A stretch of 64,000 nucleotides of DNA from Thozetella sp. PMI_491 (GCA_021432635.1 MU270048.1:372001-436000), one strand, 5' to 3'; shown: positions 44,065 to 56,924, numbered from the stretch's first letter. A program made the numbers and translations. Notes: a model not told the origin generated them from the letters alone.

Positions 44065-47000
44065 CAAGTGACGGGCCTGGGCAGCCAACGCGGCCGCCGC
44101 CGGCTAGATGCGGAGGATCAGGGTGAGGACGTAGTAGAGCGACAATGGAGAGCGGGAGCAAGGGAAGCCCGAGTCTCGGTCGGGCGCGCCACAGCGGCGG
44201 GGGGTTCGGCGGCAGTGAGCGCGTCGGTGGAGGATCGGATGCGCCTCGGCGTCGGTAGGGCGCGATGCGTCGAGAAGGTCGGCGAGCACACCTGCGTAAA
44301 AGCAGCAAGCAATTGCGCAACTGGAGGCTGCGCGCGAGGGCTAGACGTCGGGTTCGGCGTCGGGGCACGGGCGGTCAATTCGGAGACCAGCTCGGCGGGC
44401 GCACGCTCCAGCACACTTACGGTCCCCCCTCCCCTTTTTTTTTTTTTTTTAAGCTACGGGTCTCGGGGACGCCCGCCAAACGGAACGTTCCCAGCAGCCT
44501 AGGGCGATTGCACAGTTGCGGAGGAGAATTGGTCAAGGGACGAAAGAGAGACGCTATTGGGCCAGGGGGCATAGCAAAGTGTAATGTCGTCGGGACAAAG
44601 ACAAGGCCGTTGGAGTTCCCCACGTTCGCTCGAGTTCGAGAAAAATTGAGCACGGCCATGGGCAGCAGCCCCAAGCATATCGATCTTAATGTTCTGGCCG
44701 TTTCGGAGCTAAACTCCATTCTCCAGCTTCAAGCCGCCTTCCCCCTCTCGCACAGGCCACATTTTTACAGCACCCTGGCGCGTCTGGAGACCCCTTTTCT
44801 GTCACTCTCTTTGCTTTGTCCCACACGTCTCCTGCTGAGACTGAGTAGGGGGCTCACTGCGCCGATCTTTGAGGGCAATCTTGGGCGTTACAGAGGGCAT
44901 CAGAGAGGTAGGTAGGCACACGGGCGGGCGGTTATGTCTCAATAGCTCAATAGGGGGGGGTATGCCTCGCACACATGCACAACCACCAACATCCCAGCAC
45001 CTCTTGAGCATTGCTGCGGGTGCAAGGAGCGATTACCTACAGATGGCAGGACCCGTTTAACTGACTGGTTTCGAGTCCGCCCAACCTCCGTTCCGCCACA
45101 CCCACCCCAGCGCGACCTCTTTGGATCTGGCGATCTTGCTGGTTCGAGCCAACACCGCATTTGGCAACATACGATGACCAACATCACAGTCTGTGCGGCA
45201 CGACCAGCGTGCCTACTAAGCAGGTGCTGTATAAAGCGGCAGACAGGATGAGCGGTTCACTCCCTCAGCCTTGAGACGCCGTTTACAGCCCAATACACGG
45301 AAGGGATTGAAAATATTGGTTTGAGCAAGCAACCCCCCGGGGGCCTTCGCGGCGTAGGAAATGCACCTGCCCTGCACGGTCAGCGGCTGGTAGCCCATTG
45401 GTGCCGCTACCATTGGTGCAGCGCTAAGCAGGCTTAACTGTAGCCTAGCAACCTAGGCAACGAGAGGCACGGAACATGTCCTATCTAAGCACCGCTCTAG
45501 GCTTTAGCTGGGCTGGCCAAGAAAGGCGATGGCAGGGCCTGCAGGACATACTGGGGAGTTGATTGGTGATGGCCCATGACCGAAGTCACGCGGTGGCGCG
45601 TGGCGCTGTTTCCGTCGTGGCGCCGCACAACCCGTCGACGACAAGACGCTTCCCAGCATTGGGCGTTGCTGCCCACCGGCCACACTGCCCTCTCGCTCTC
45701 GAGGGCGTGCAAGGCGGGGTCGACGCACCAATCTCGTTACATGATCGTCGCACTCTCTGTATGCATCCGATGCTCGGGTAAAGTCCATATGTCATTGTGT
45801 CACCAGGAACCCCTGCCCAGGCTCCCGAAGCATGCGCAGACACGCCTGCAGTTGTTACTTGGTAGTCTTTCTTTTGCTTCTCTGCCCACGGGGCTTTCGA
45901 CGCACCATCTGCGGGGGTCAGTGGTCGAGGCTGCCTAGTAGGAGTCCAAAGCGTCAGATATAGGCGGCGCTGCCGTTGTTCTGTTGCTGTAATAAGGACG
46001 ACGGCTCGTCTGAACATTGTGCAGAATGCAGTAGCCAATGGGGGCGCTCGCGAAAGCAATCAAAACGGCCCTGGGCCTGGCGCAGCCACGTCCCGAAGCA
46101 CAGTAAAGGGCCGGCCCAACCCAGAGGTCCAGCCGCCACAAGGAATTGCAGCGATCTTCACTCTGCCCGCCGGTGGCTCAGATGGGAGCCATTTATCCTA
46201 TCAGGAGACCCGGTTGGCGATTGGCCGGACCGGGCGTGCCCTGACGTAGGGCGGCATAGCCGCATGTGCCCGGGACGCAGGGGAGGCCGAAGGAGAGGGG
46301 AAACAAGCAAACAAGCAAAAACCGGCCGGCGCCCCTGTCACGGATTGATATTACCATGCAATGCAAAGAAGAAGGTCGAACCCGACTGTCGCGCGCCGTC
46401 ACCTCTGGTGCCGGTGCTTATTCACCTTTGAACACAAAAGGCCTTGCCATGCCCGGGGGGGTTACGTGGCCAGCTGCCAACACGAAGCTGCGTTCATGCC
46501 ACGGACGGTAGCAGTGTAGCAGTCTGGACCGATACGAAGCTGACGCGACCCGCCAAAAGCCTCCCTACTCCGTTACCCGAAGGTGGTTTGCGGGCGACAG
46601 CCGCGCTGTGGGGAAGCCCCAGGAAACATACGGCAATATGTGGAGACGAGTTCCGCTCGCCTGGGACGGTGGCCGAACATGAACGCAGGGTTGACGCCAA
46701 ACTGGCAGCCTTGAGGCCCTTGCCGTTGCGGATTATGGTCTCGGCTACCAACATCCGAAAAGATCAGGAGCATTTGTGTTGTGCTTATGCTTGAGGGCAG
46801 GTGCGGGCATCGTGTTGTCAACTTGGGAAGCAACGTCGCAGGTCGATCCTTCCCAAGCTTTGGCAGATTGGCCAGCTGCATGCATGTTCCAGTTGTCTCC
46901 CCTCCCTCGTGTTCTACTTGGGCTATGCTCGCGTGACCTCCGAATGTTGCGCCGTGTACTATACTTGGCTTACCTACCTAGGCAATGGTAAGCATGCTAG

Positions 47001-47424
47001 TCAACCCGCATTCCACGATTCCGATCCAGCGCATATCGATATTTACGAAGTGCGTGTCAGGGGCAAGGGAGCAACCCGCCTCAGGGACAACTCATTGCTA
47101 GCACGTATTTGTCACCATCGTTTGCAGGGCGCACGCACGGCAATGTTGAAGAGTTCAACCGTCTACATGTCGGTGCAGACTTCTGATTTCTTGCTAACTC
47201 CAGTCCACATGCATCATGTCTCCTCTCTACCCGATGCAGCCCTTTTTTTAACTACTACAAAGTCCCGTCTTCTACGCCTCTATGCAGCCAGCCCGGGTGA
47301 TTAAAGCTATCAAAAGAGAGTGGGTATGTTCGAGAATAGAAGCGAGCGGGCTCCTAGGCGCTCGAAACTGAGTGCCGCCGGCACCCGGTCAACAGTCCCG
47401 ACCGCGCGGGACATGGGTATCTTT
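44065..47424. other. Intergenic, upstream of GT15 and downstream of PTR2
   Basis: A 16-nt T run lies at 44435-44450, about 370 bp upstream of the GT15 start. TAGGTA-like words occur at 44905-44917, 45443-45459 and 46970-46982. Open frames at 45576-46431 and 46801-47304 are without recognisable domains. I found no RNA gene. Confidence 0.4.
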
Positions 47425-49434
47425 TTACTGCTTCTGCGAAATCATCATCTCCTCGTTAGCCGCGATGGGGGCCGGGCGGTTCTCGCTCCTGTTGAGCTCG
47501 TTCTCGCCAACCACGTTGACGGTGCCCTCGAGGTTGAGGTGGTAATCCGTGTTCTGGCTAATGTTGTACTCCTCCTCGTCAATGTGGCGGAAGGTGAAGT
47601 AGAAGATGATAGCCATGACGAAGCCGGCGATCGTGACACCGCCAAAGTCCCAGGTGAGGTAGGGGTCGGTGATGACAGCCGAGCAAGCCAGGCCGATGGC
47701 GTAAGCCACAGCCGTGTTGAGCAGGTTGATGGCCGACACCAGACCCCTCATGTTGACGGGCGAGCGCGAGTAGGCAATGCCGTACGCCGGCACGTTCACG
47801 AACAGCTCCGAGATACCGCCGATGGCGTAGGGAAGAGCCATCCACCAGATGGTGATGGGGGCGACGCCGGTGCCGACCTCACAGTCGCTGGAGCCATGAT
47901 CGCCGCAAGGCGACTGCTGGTAGGCATAGTAGTTGAGGAGAGTGTATCCCAAACTGCCGACGGCGGAGAGCAGGAAGCCGCTGGTGATGCGGGCAATGGG
48001 GCCGTAGTGAATGTTGAACTTGCGAAGGGTCGGGTAGAAACCGTAGTTGAGGATGGGGGAGAAGGCGATGATACTCAGCGAGTTGAAGTTACCAAGAACG
48101 TCGTTGGGCACACCGTCGGTCGTGAGCATGGTGGAGAGGAAGCTGGCAGCCGAACCAATACCGTTGTCGGTCAGGTACTGGATGGGGAAGAAGCAGAAGA
48201 TACCGGTGGCCTGGAAGGCGCGCTTGACGTCCTCGACGAAGGCATCGTTCCACCGGGTCGGAATGCTCAGGCCGGCGGCAGCAATGTTGGAAGGCTTGGC
48301 CAGCTCCCAGAAGCCCTGGCGGCCGATCCTCTTGACGCCACCACGGCGGAAGATGATGCCCAGAATGCGGAACACGTTGGGGAGGTCGCTGCCGCCAGGA
48401 GGGTGGAGGATCAGGCGCTTGTGGAGGAACCAGAGCAGGAAGGGCAGGGGCAGGTAGAGGATGAGCGGGATGAGGAACGCCAGCCACCAGCCAACGTACT
48501 TCTCGATGTAGGTGGTGGGCACGCCCATGAAGCCGCCGACGTTGATCAGCAGGTAGAACCACAGCATGGCGCGCTCGGCAGTGGCCTCTGGGTCCTCAAT
48601 GACCCTCTCGCCGCTGGGCAGGGTCTTGACGATCGGGACCTTAGTGGTCATCTGGTCGAGCAGAAGGGGTGAAACATTGGGCTTGAAGAGGGCTGTGGAG
48701 AAAGGAGGGGTGTCAGTTAAGTGCCACGAACTCGAGCAGAGCGGCTAGCGAAAAGAGAAACTCACCAGCACCAACAGACAACATGTAGAGGCCGATGAAG
48801 AAGGGAATCTTCGCGTTGCCGTTCTCCAGCAGAGGGCGGGCACCGGCGGCGCAAAGGATAATGTGGGCAACACCGAAGACACCGACACCCCAGCAGATGA
48901 GGGTGAAGCGGCCAGTCCTGGCATCGGCAAGGTAACCGGCAACCATGGGCAGAGAGTAGGCAAGCATGCTGAAGGACTGCGACACGGCGTTGGCCGTGAC
49001 GGTGCCCAGGCCCAGGGCACCGGCAGTGTCCTGGGTACCGGCGGCGGGCGCACCATAGCCGTTACCGTCGACGGGGAACTTGCGGTTGACGAAGTTGGAG
49101 ATGAGGGGGGTCACGCCGTAGTACGAGGCACGCTCGCAGAACTCGACCACGCAGATCAGGTAGGCCACGGTAGGCAGGCTACCGGGGACACGGCGCAGGG
49201 TCTTGAGATCTTCCTCGGTAGGCTTGCCCTCGTAGTCGGCCTCCATGACCGCAGGGTCGAGGTAGGGCGGAGGGGCGGCCTTCTCATCGCCCACAAGCTC
49301 CGAGCTCTTCTCATGGTCGGACGCTATAGGCGAGACTGGGTCAGCGCCGCGCCACGGCCGAAAGTTTGGGGAGAGGGTTGTCTGGGTCCTCCAAGGAGGA
49401 CCCAGACAGCATCACCAGTCGTCAACTTACACAT
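47425..49434 (-). CDS. PTR2-type peptide transporter (POT family)
   Basis: A proton-coupled importer of di- and tripeptides in the plasma membrane. The model is 609 residues in three exons: 49434-49431, 49323-48766, 48692-47425. The first exon holds only ATG plus one base. Splicing over 49430-49324 gives MSSDHEKSSELVGDEKAAPP, a usual acidic N-terminus. Family motifs: CVVEFCERASYYGVTPLISN (the POT E-x-x-E-R signature region), ALGLGTVTANAVSQSFSMLA, FKPNVSPLL just after intron 2, and the second POT signature FYLLINVGGFMGVPTTYIEK. About twelve hydrophobic segments follow, with the large loop between the two halves. The C-terminus is polar. The 450-residue plus-strand frame over it is a shadow. 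An alternative start at MGDEKAAPP (49294) would remove the first exon but loses the spliced upstream residues. Confidence 0.94.
49379..49408. repeat. Perfect inverted repeat in PTR2 intron 1
   Basis: Arms TGTCTGGGTCCTCC and GGAGGACCCAGACA are exact reverse complements of 14 bp separated by AA. It lies inside the first intron, 22 bp from its donor, so the pre-mRNA would carry a strong hairpin right after the start codon. Confidence 0.85.
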
Positions 49435-52400
49435 GGTTGCGGTCTTGTCTGCCGCTCGTCACTCGTGATCTATGTGGAACCACGATCCGTCCGGCAAGCA
49501 GATGAGGCTGCTAGTTGCAGAGGTGAGGAGTGGAGGGGAGGGAAGGAGGGGATCGACGTGTCCAACCAGGCGGGACACAAAGTTAATATATGTCTTGCCT
49601 CTCCCAAACGCTAATGCCTCTCGCCGTCGCAGCGAGCGCCCAGAACTGGGGGGGTCGCGTAGGACGGGAGCCAGGAGCCATGCTGGCACCCGCGCGTGCA
49701 TTGCGGCAACCCACACGAGGGACGGGTCATCAAGAGGACCCAGGCCAAAGCGGCCCTGGGGACCTGCCATCCTGAGTAGCGACGCTCCGGACCCAGTCGC
49801 GGATCATGGTGTCGCTCACAAGCGGGTCTTAGAACGACGGACGAGGGATCCCGGGCAGTGGCCACGGCGAGAGCGACGTCTGTGGGGGAGACATAGGCTC
49901 CGCTTTCTCTATCAGGTAGGTGCTTGTTTCCGCGATTGCTCTGGAGCAACCCTAGTGTCCTGCCGATGCCCAGTGAGAGAAGCTTCCTGGCAAGCCTGGG
50001 CAGCCCCTTGGCATGCTTGGCATCACCACTTGGACCACTCAAGCCCCTAAAGCTTTAGCCCGAGGCAAACGGCCCGTTTGCCTCTAAACCGGAAGTGGTG
50101 GGGCTAGAACCTCGGCCACCTTCTCGAAATTGGCGGCGACCCAGGAGATGATCAGCAAGTTGGCGTAAAGCCATTGCTACAAATAGCTCAGAGGCCGAGA
50201 CAGTAGGGAGTTATGTATGTATGTACAGTACATGCGGCCGTCCCGAGAGACCCCGTGAATAAAGGGCGAGACACAGGAGACTGCGGGCTGGCGTGCGCGC
50301 CCGCCTTTGCCACCGCAGTCCCCAAGGCCTCGCCCTCGTCGATCCTGCCCACCATACATAGTATTTAATCATAGGGGGGAAGCAGTCCGCTCGTGGGAGT
50401 GCAGCTACAGTAATTACAGGCGTCAGGACACTATTGAGCTAACCCCCGAGAGAAGAGTCCCATCGCACGAGATGGGCGGTAGCTCGGTGTTTGGCAACTT
50501 GATGTTGGGGAGCGACTGGCGTGAGGCAAAAGGAGGGTTAGCCCGGCAGATAAACCCCGTAGCTCGGTATTCCGGCATGGTGCAGCCAATCATTAGCGCA
50601 TCGAGATAAGGAGCAAACAGGGGTCTGCAGTGGGGCTCATTCACCGAAGCCCCTGTCGGGGGGCGCTTTTGTAGGTACTGGTGGCAACGCGGCGAATTGC
50701 TGTTCGGCCCGCAAAATTCGATCTACCCAAGCCGGCGACACCCTTGGACCTCTTCCCCCTCGTTCAGGCAAGCGGGGCGGCCACGAGCCACCAAAGAGAA
50801 ATGAGGCAAGCGCCCTCCACCCCGTTCCAGCCATATCTGTCGCCACCAGCCAAAGGGCACCAAGGGGCGCAATCAAAGATGTTCGCGTGCCTAGTTGCTC
50901 CATAGACTCCATGGACAGTGCAGCGACGACGGGAGGTGTGAGCACGGTGCAGCACCTGGCCCCGTCCGGCTTATTGTTGCATCCAGCGCGGCCACAGACG
51001 GCACGATACCGAGCTTCGAACGTGGACTTATGTTCTATGCTTGGATGGGGAGGTCCTGATTCTGTTTCCCCATCCCCCAGCGCTAAAGACCCTTGGCAAC
51101 TACCGTGTCCAATGGCGGCCGCCCGTCGCTGCCATCGCCCACCGAGACGGCCTAGGGCCTGCATTCGGCATTCTTGCCTTCCTACCTAGGGACCTACCAT
51201 CTTCAGCCAAGTCGTGCGAGAAAAGCCCCATATAATTTTTTCCACCCCTTTTCCCACTCTCCCGATGGGCTGCTCATTGCGTATAACTCATACGTAACCT
51301 TCTTCCCAATCTCTCCCCTTGAGCTTTGGCTGCTGACGCACCACATTCACGTCGGCGTTGAGGGGGCCTGGCACTAGTCTGTCCGCGGCTTCCTTGCGTT
51401 TGGTCCTGCTCGGTCCAGGGGGAACAGGCGGAGTTGGTCTCCTTCGATTGCGCCATAATATGATGTTCGCACTTGTTTAGCTGTGCTTGGGCCCGGGAGG
51501 AGTCTGCGCTCTAATGCCCGCAATATGGTCGCTAGCGAACGAGTGAGCGATGGATTAATATTGGAAATACCGGGTACCCTACGTAGCATCGCCCATACCT
51601 GCCCTCCCACGGTCACCTCGCTTCAGTGTATCACTCCTTGCTCCCTGGCCTGGGGAGCCCTCACCTAACGACATGCGACGGTGCCGGTTTGTTTTCTCAT
51701 GCCCGGCATCGCCAGCATCTCGGTTAAATCAGGCAAGTGTTCGTCGTCTAGCCGGGTTTACGGAGTTCGGAGGACGAGAATAGCAACCATCCAGATATGG
51801 TCCTGCCATCCATGGAAGCTGCCGTGTTTCCGTGCTGTGCTGCCATGCCATGCAGACCGGGGGGCTTATCCCCGTGCGACTGGCTGGGTTTGTCGATCAG
51901 GATCTACAATGGCACCTTTCTTGCGGAGTCCTTTTGGCGACGTTGCAGAGCTCAACCCGACGTCTTGGCACACCGCCTTTGGCGACCCTCCCAGAGCGGC
52001 TCTGCAAGGAGTTCGATACAGCCGGCGGCGCTCGACAGCCGCTGCCGCCTAGTCATACGTAGTATATCATGAGGACGGATCCCGAGGGTGCCTTTCCCGT
52101 GACCGAGTACCCGACCTAAGCTTTGTTCGCCACATTATCCCGGCTTACCAGGTACTCTAATGCCTTGGGTCCCTCCAGGATTGCTGATAAGGAAATCAGC
52201 GAATCTTCCGCAGGCTTGCAAAGGATCGAGACTATTCTACGTAGTACCCATCGGTGGCACGTTTGGAGCCCTCGATCACGCGTAGCAGGGTCCGCCAGGG
52301 AGACTGCGCACCAGGCAAGGAACTCGAGCCATCATCGTAGTGCGTTGCGAGGCCATGAAAATTTGCTTTATTTCCTATCCCCGGTGCTGGCCTCCTGTCT

Positions 52401-54394
52401 AGACCCTTGGTGACCAGGCAGTGCCAACGATCCAAGCCATCTCGACAGACCCTTCGGGCCCAAAAAGAATCTTAGCGTCGTGGGCGCCGGTTCTGTCGTG
52501 TAACTACCGCGGCACGGCCACTCCCGACGGGGATGTCTCTCTCCCCTGCAGCGTACGAGCCGGTGCTGTCTGGTGGCAGTCGATCGCGTGCCGCACAAAG
52601 GTGAGGTCGGGATTCCCACTTTTTCAGGGGAAACGCATACCTGCCACTTGCACGCATTCGGTCGTTACCGATCCGACGGAGAGAAGGACCAATCCACCCA
52701 TGGCCAGCCGGCGAAGTCACGATGTGCTGTATCCTATGGACGTGGTACTGCGTACCACAAGTACAGTACATACAATTATTGCATGGCCCTTGATAGTCCT
52801 CGGTGATTATCTCGCTCCTACAAAGGGTTCGGTTTCACCGGCGGTCTCTTCCCAGCGAGGAGATCGGCCATATCCCGATCTCGCGCGATATGGGTTATAA
52901 ATATTAGATTCACGTCACCATATCCCCCTGCTAAAGCTCAAGCCACGTTGCAGTGTTGAACATCGGGTCGAAGAATGCAACCAGTACAGCTCTCATGTTG
53001 TGAGCGTGTAGTAGATGGTCCTGCGCGAGCCGTGTAGATAAATCGAACTACTCAGCTCCGGCATCGTCTTTCGGGGCTACACATCCTAGCAGAGCGCCTC
53101 TGGGGGGAGGGGGGAGGTTCTTCATCTGAGCTTAAGCATTCAAGTTTAGAAAATTACTACCCTCGCGCAAAGGCCACAGCATCCCCGCGACATTTAGCCT
53201 TGGAGAATGCTGAGAAGAAATGTCCCATCTGGAAGTGCGTGAGTGAAAGTCCATAACACCTTGTGAGTTGTAGACCGTTGAAACATATCCGCCTGCAGTC
53301 CAGCCGACCCCTGTTGCTAGACCGGAGTCGATATGATATCAGACTGCTGGGTTTTGGGGCCCGACTTCTGACCATCGTATACAGAGTGTTATCCAGCGCG
53401 CTTATCTGGCGCGGTTGCTATGCTTCGCGGCTCTGCGGGCCGTTCTAATCGGGCCCAGTTATACCGGCGATCGGGGCGTATGCTTTGGACTTCCGAGTCT
53501 GAGATATCAAATCCTTCTCAGACGATGCCATCAGAACCGGAGCGCCTCTACGAATATCCTTCGCCAAGCAGTGCGCGGGCAGTGGCCCTACCTCGCAGCA
53601 TGTAGTGAGAGCACCGACAAGAGCAAGATATACGAGCAAAATTGGCTCTCAAGACCGCTCCAATGCCGCTTGTTAGGACCATGATCACAGCACTTCTGGG
53701 AGAGAACCACAGACCTCAGCCGAGTGAGCACTAATGCGTCGCCCTAACCAAGCTTATTGGCCGAGTGAAGCCTCACACTTCACGCCTAGACTCCCTCCTT
53801 TGTTCGGTGTTTAGTTTCCCGGTTTAGGTTTGGGGAGGTCGCTAGAGGTACTGTACCCTCCCAACAAACACCATATCATAGGCCAATTGTCCCGGTCTGG
53901 TACTTGTTATGCACCAACTGGCTAATCAGGTGCACAGCTGTCACATACCGCCTGCTTTCCGCCCAAGGCAAACCGCAAATGTCGCAGGCTGGCTTTCTTT
54001 GCTGAGTGAGACAGTCAACGCCAGAAATCGGATCCGTATTTGCCACCAAATGAGGATAGTTAACCTAGAGCAGCAACTGGAGCTTGTGGCACGCACCAAA
54101 GGGAGGACATGGCGGCTTACAAGGGGCGCCTAGGAGATCCCTACCTCAGTCTGGACTTTTGCTTACCGCTTACCTGAACCCGAATCCATAGCGCAACGCA
54201 TTGAGCCAAAAGTCGGAGTTTTTATATAATTGGTCTCCCGCGTCAGCTCTGCTGCTCAAGATGCAGCGTTATGTCCGCGGTGCAGCAGAGGGAAACCTTA
54301 GTGCCTCCCCCAACGGGGGGCACAGTTCCAAGAATAGGCCCAGGCTGGGACGGTAGTCAACCATTGCGACTGTGCAACCCCAAAGGACCTGCAG
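49435..54394. other. Second gene-poor spacer
   Basis: The PTR2 promoter must occupy the first part. TAGGTA/CCTAGG-like words recur at 49913-49921 and 51181-51199. The open frames (for example 49472-50050, 50637-51164, 51681-52052, 52421-52900) carry no motif I recognise. No transposon or RNA gene was supported. Confidence 0.4.
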
Positions 54395-54401
54395 TATATA
54401 A
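54395..54401 (+). promoter_or_regulatory. TATA box of the BBE-type oxidoreductase gene
   Basis: TATATAA lies 108 bp upstream of the next gene's start codon, a typical spacing for a regulated fungal promoter. The role is inferred. Confidence 0.45.
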
Positions 54402-54508
54402 GTCCCGGAAAGGTACACGAAAATGCGCCTTTGTCCTGCAGTTTGTGCCCCCCCAGAACGACAGGCAGCTTCTCCTATGAGACTTTGATCCCGCCGCTTC
54501 CCAGAACC

Positions 54509-55938
54509 ATGGCTGCTACCCAGATCCCCCCCGCCATCGCAGCCGTCCTTGCAGCCAGTTCCATACCATATGTTACCTCAGAGAGCCCTGATTTCGTCGC
54601 GAAGCATGCGAGTTGGGCCCGCAACCCAGCGCAGCCCACGGTGATCGTTCAACCGAAGACTGCGGAGGATGTCTCTGCCCTGGTGTCGGCGTGTGCCGCA
54701 GGCGGCTATGGTTTTGTCGTGCGCAGTGGCGGCCACGATACTGGCGGGCGTTCTACCGTAGAGGGCGTCGTGCAGATCGACGTGCGGTCCTTCAAGAGCG
54801 TCACCATAAGCGCCGACAAGAAGACCGCCCGCGTGGGTGGCGGCGTGACCTTCCTCGATGTGCTAACCGAGCTCGCCAAGGATAATCTGGTGACTCCCGT
54901 CGGAGGCATTGGAACCGTGGGCTACGTCGGATGGAGCACACTGGGCGGCTACGGACCGTACAGCCCCAGCTATGGCCTGGGAGCCGATCAGATTGTCGGC
55001 GCGAAGCTGGTGGATGCCGACGGAAAGATCGTGGAAGCGAGTGAAGAGGTCTTGAAGGCCCTTCGCGGCGGCGGCGCCAGCAACTGGGGGATCGTGCTGG
55101 AGCTGACTATCAAGGTGTATCCAGTGGAAGAGGTGTGCTTGAAGGGTCTGGCGCCTTCGATGGTCTGGGTGCGATGCTAACCGGCGTCTAGATCCAATCC
55201 GGCCTGTTGATCTACAACTCGGCCGACATGAAGAGTCTCTTTGCCGAGTACCTTACCAAGCTCGACGCCGCCATCCAGGAGACCCCGATACCGAGCCAGC
55301 TGTACATGCAGCCGCTTGTCGTGGAAATACCCGGCCAAGGCAACACTTTCGCTCTCGCCTTCACCTGGAACGGTCCCGCTAGTGCTGAGAGCAAGGCATG
55401 GCAGGAGCGCGCCGCCTCGTTCGGGCCCTGCGTCGCGCAGACCGTCCAGCCGACCACGCCCCTAGCGAATCTAGAGGGAGTCACGGCCATGCTGCCCCAG
55501 TATGTGCTGGGCCACACGAAAACCGTCTCTCTCTCGCGCTACTCGCCTCAGGCTATCGAGGTCATGGCGGAGATGGCAGCCACGATGCCGGCCCAGCAGG
55601 GTATTGGCATAAGCATCCATTCGCTGGATGCGTGCTCGCCGTCGGCCCAGCCCCGAGACGATTCCACCTTCTTGGTGCGCCGCAGCCACTACATGTTGGA
55701 GATCATCGTCTGCGGTCTTACTCCGGAGGCTGCGGACGACGCCTTGCGGTGGGGGACGGTGTCGCGTGAGAAGCTGAGCAAAGTGGATACAGCAATGGAG
55801 GAGACGTATTTTTCACTTACTTGGAAGGACGAGCTCAACTTGGAGAAGACTTTTGGGAAGCACCTAGACTATCTTATCGAGCTGAAGAAGAAGGTGGACC
55901 CTCGCCGGGTGTTCAAGTACACCACCCCACCGCTATAA
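54509..55938 (+). CDS. FAD-linked oxidoreductase, berberine-bridge-enzyme-like (BBE/PCMH fold)
   Basis: An FAD oxidase of the PCMH/BBE family, whose members oxidise alcohols, amines or sugars, often in secondary metabolism. The model is 456 residues in two exons, 54509-55132 and 55192-55938, with a GCTAACC branch site in the intron. The FAD-binding N-terminal domain shows QPKTAEDVSALVSACA and RSGGHDTGG, with the His that is usually covalently linked to FAD. It continues with the block GGIGTVGYVGWSTLGGYGP, where bicovalent enzymes have a Cys (GxCPTVG). Here that position is not Cys, so only single covalent attachment is expected. The C-terminal BBE segment ends KVDPRRVFKYTTPPL rather than the usual YxN..NY-type ending. 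No convincing signal peptide is seen, unlike many secreted relatives. It could be a 6-hydroxynicotine-oxidase-like enzyme; the substrate is unknown. Confidence 0.9.
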
Positions 55939-56324
55939 GCCGAGAAGTAAGGCAAGCACAATTCAGTCGAGTTTTTAGCTCTCAACTCTCAACCAAAATA
56001 GGATCGAATTCTATGACCAATCCGGCTCAAACTTATCACTTGCTGTTCGTCTGGTGTTAAGCGAAAGAAGTATGTTAAGCTACAGGGGCCTGCCGCATGC
56101 TAATCCCCCCCAGGTCTGAAGATGCCGGTCGCCGGGCCGGCGCAGGTACCTATGACTCAAGCGCCTTCGCCAAACATCACCCACCCCTCTTGTAGCATGC
56201 TACTCAGACCGGCCGGCCGGCTACACAACCAAAGGCGCACATCCTGGATTAGCTTTTCTCTCTCTTCTAACCATAGTGACCTCCCCTCCAAGAGTGCGTT
56301 TCCTTCGCGCATTCTCTCGCCATC
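55939..56324. other. Short spacer with promoter of the GNAT gene
   Basis: This holds the 3' flank of the oxidoreductase and the promoter of the acetyltransferase. No gene is seen. Confidence 0.45.
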
Positions 56325-56924
56325 ATGCCACCAGAAACCGAATTGAAGAGGTGGTTACGGGAGGACGACGGCCAAACGTTCGTCTGTACAACTGATCCAG
56401 CCTGCATTGATCTCGTGGCACTCAACGTCGCCCTCGAGTCGGACTTGCTCTGGTGGGCAAAAGCGCTACCTGAAGATGAGCTCAAGCAGATGCTAGAAAA
56501 CTCCTTATGCCTAACCATTCTTGCCGAAGATGGAGGGCATGGAAACGCCGAGTCTGGAGGTATGTCGGGCCTCCATGGGGTTCCACGAGGCGACCCACTG
56601 ACGCTGGCAGCACCCGCAGGCCGTCCAATGATCGGGTTCGCCAGGATCATCACGGATTACATGACATTTGGGTACCTGACCGATGTCTACATCTTGCCGC
56701 AGTACCAGGGAAAAGGCTTGGGCCGATGGATGATGAAATGCCTGGACGAAGTGATCAGCGGATGGCCGAGGCTGAGACGCTTCATGATTCTCACAGGCTC
56801 GTCGGATGCCGCAAGATTGTATGAAAAGACCTTAGATGCTAAGGACATCCGAGAGTCGGGCTCGAAGCTGATGTACTTGGAGAGGCTCGGGCCCGGCGGC
56901 CTCAAAGGAAAGCCGGGAACATGA
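56325..56924 (+). CDS. GNAT-family N-acetyltransferase
   Basis: An acetyltransferase that moves acetyl from acetyl-CoA to an amine on a small molecule or protein. The open frame gives 199 residues, but 56560-56619 is a clean 60-nt intron (GTATGT...CCCGCAG) without a stop. The spliced protein would have 179 residues and read AESGGRPMIGFARIITD. The splice removes a Gly/Pro-rich insert exactly before the core strand, so I favour the spliced form. The acetyl-CoA loop is VYILPQYQGKGLGRWMMKCL (QxxGxG motif). The C-terminal part shows GSSDAARLYEKTL, the typical helix before the last strands. There is no signal or membrane segment. It lies tail-to-tail with TRM7, only 59 bp apart. Confidence 0.87.
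   Translation: MPPETELKRWLREDDGQTFVCTTDPACIDLVALNVALESDLLWWAKALPEDELKQMLENSLCLTILAEDGGHGNAESGGMSGLHGVPRGDPLTLAAPAGRPMIGFARIITDYMTFGYLTDVYILPQYQGKGLGRWMMKCLDEVISGWPRLRRFMILTGSSDAARLYEKTLDAKDIRESGSKLMYLERLGPGGLKGKPGT

Noticed and set aside
44418-44450. Donor-like GTAAGT and T-run upstream of GT15 as a 5' UTR intron
   Set aside because: No acceptor could be assigned with confidence and no transcript evidence is available.
47320-48672. 450-residue plus-strand open frame
   Set aside because: Antisense shadow of PTR2; sequence is Val/Asp/Glu/Gly-biased without a domain.
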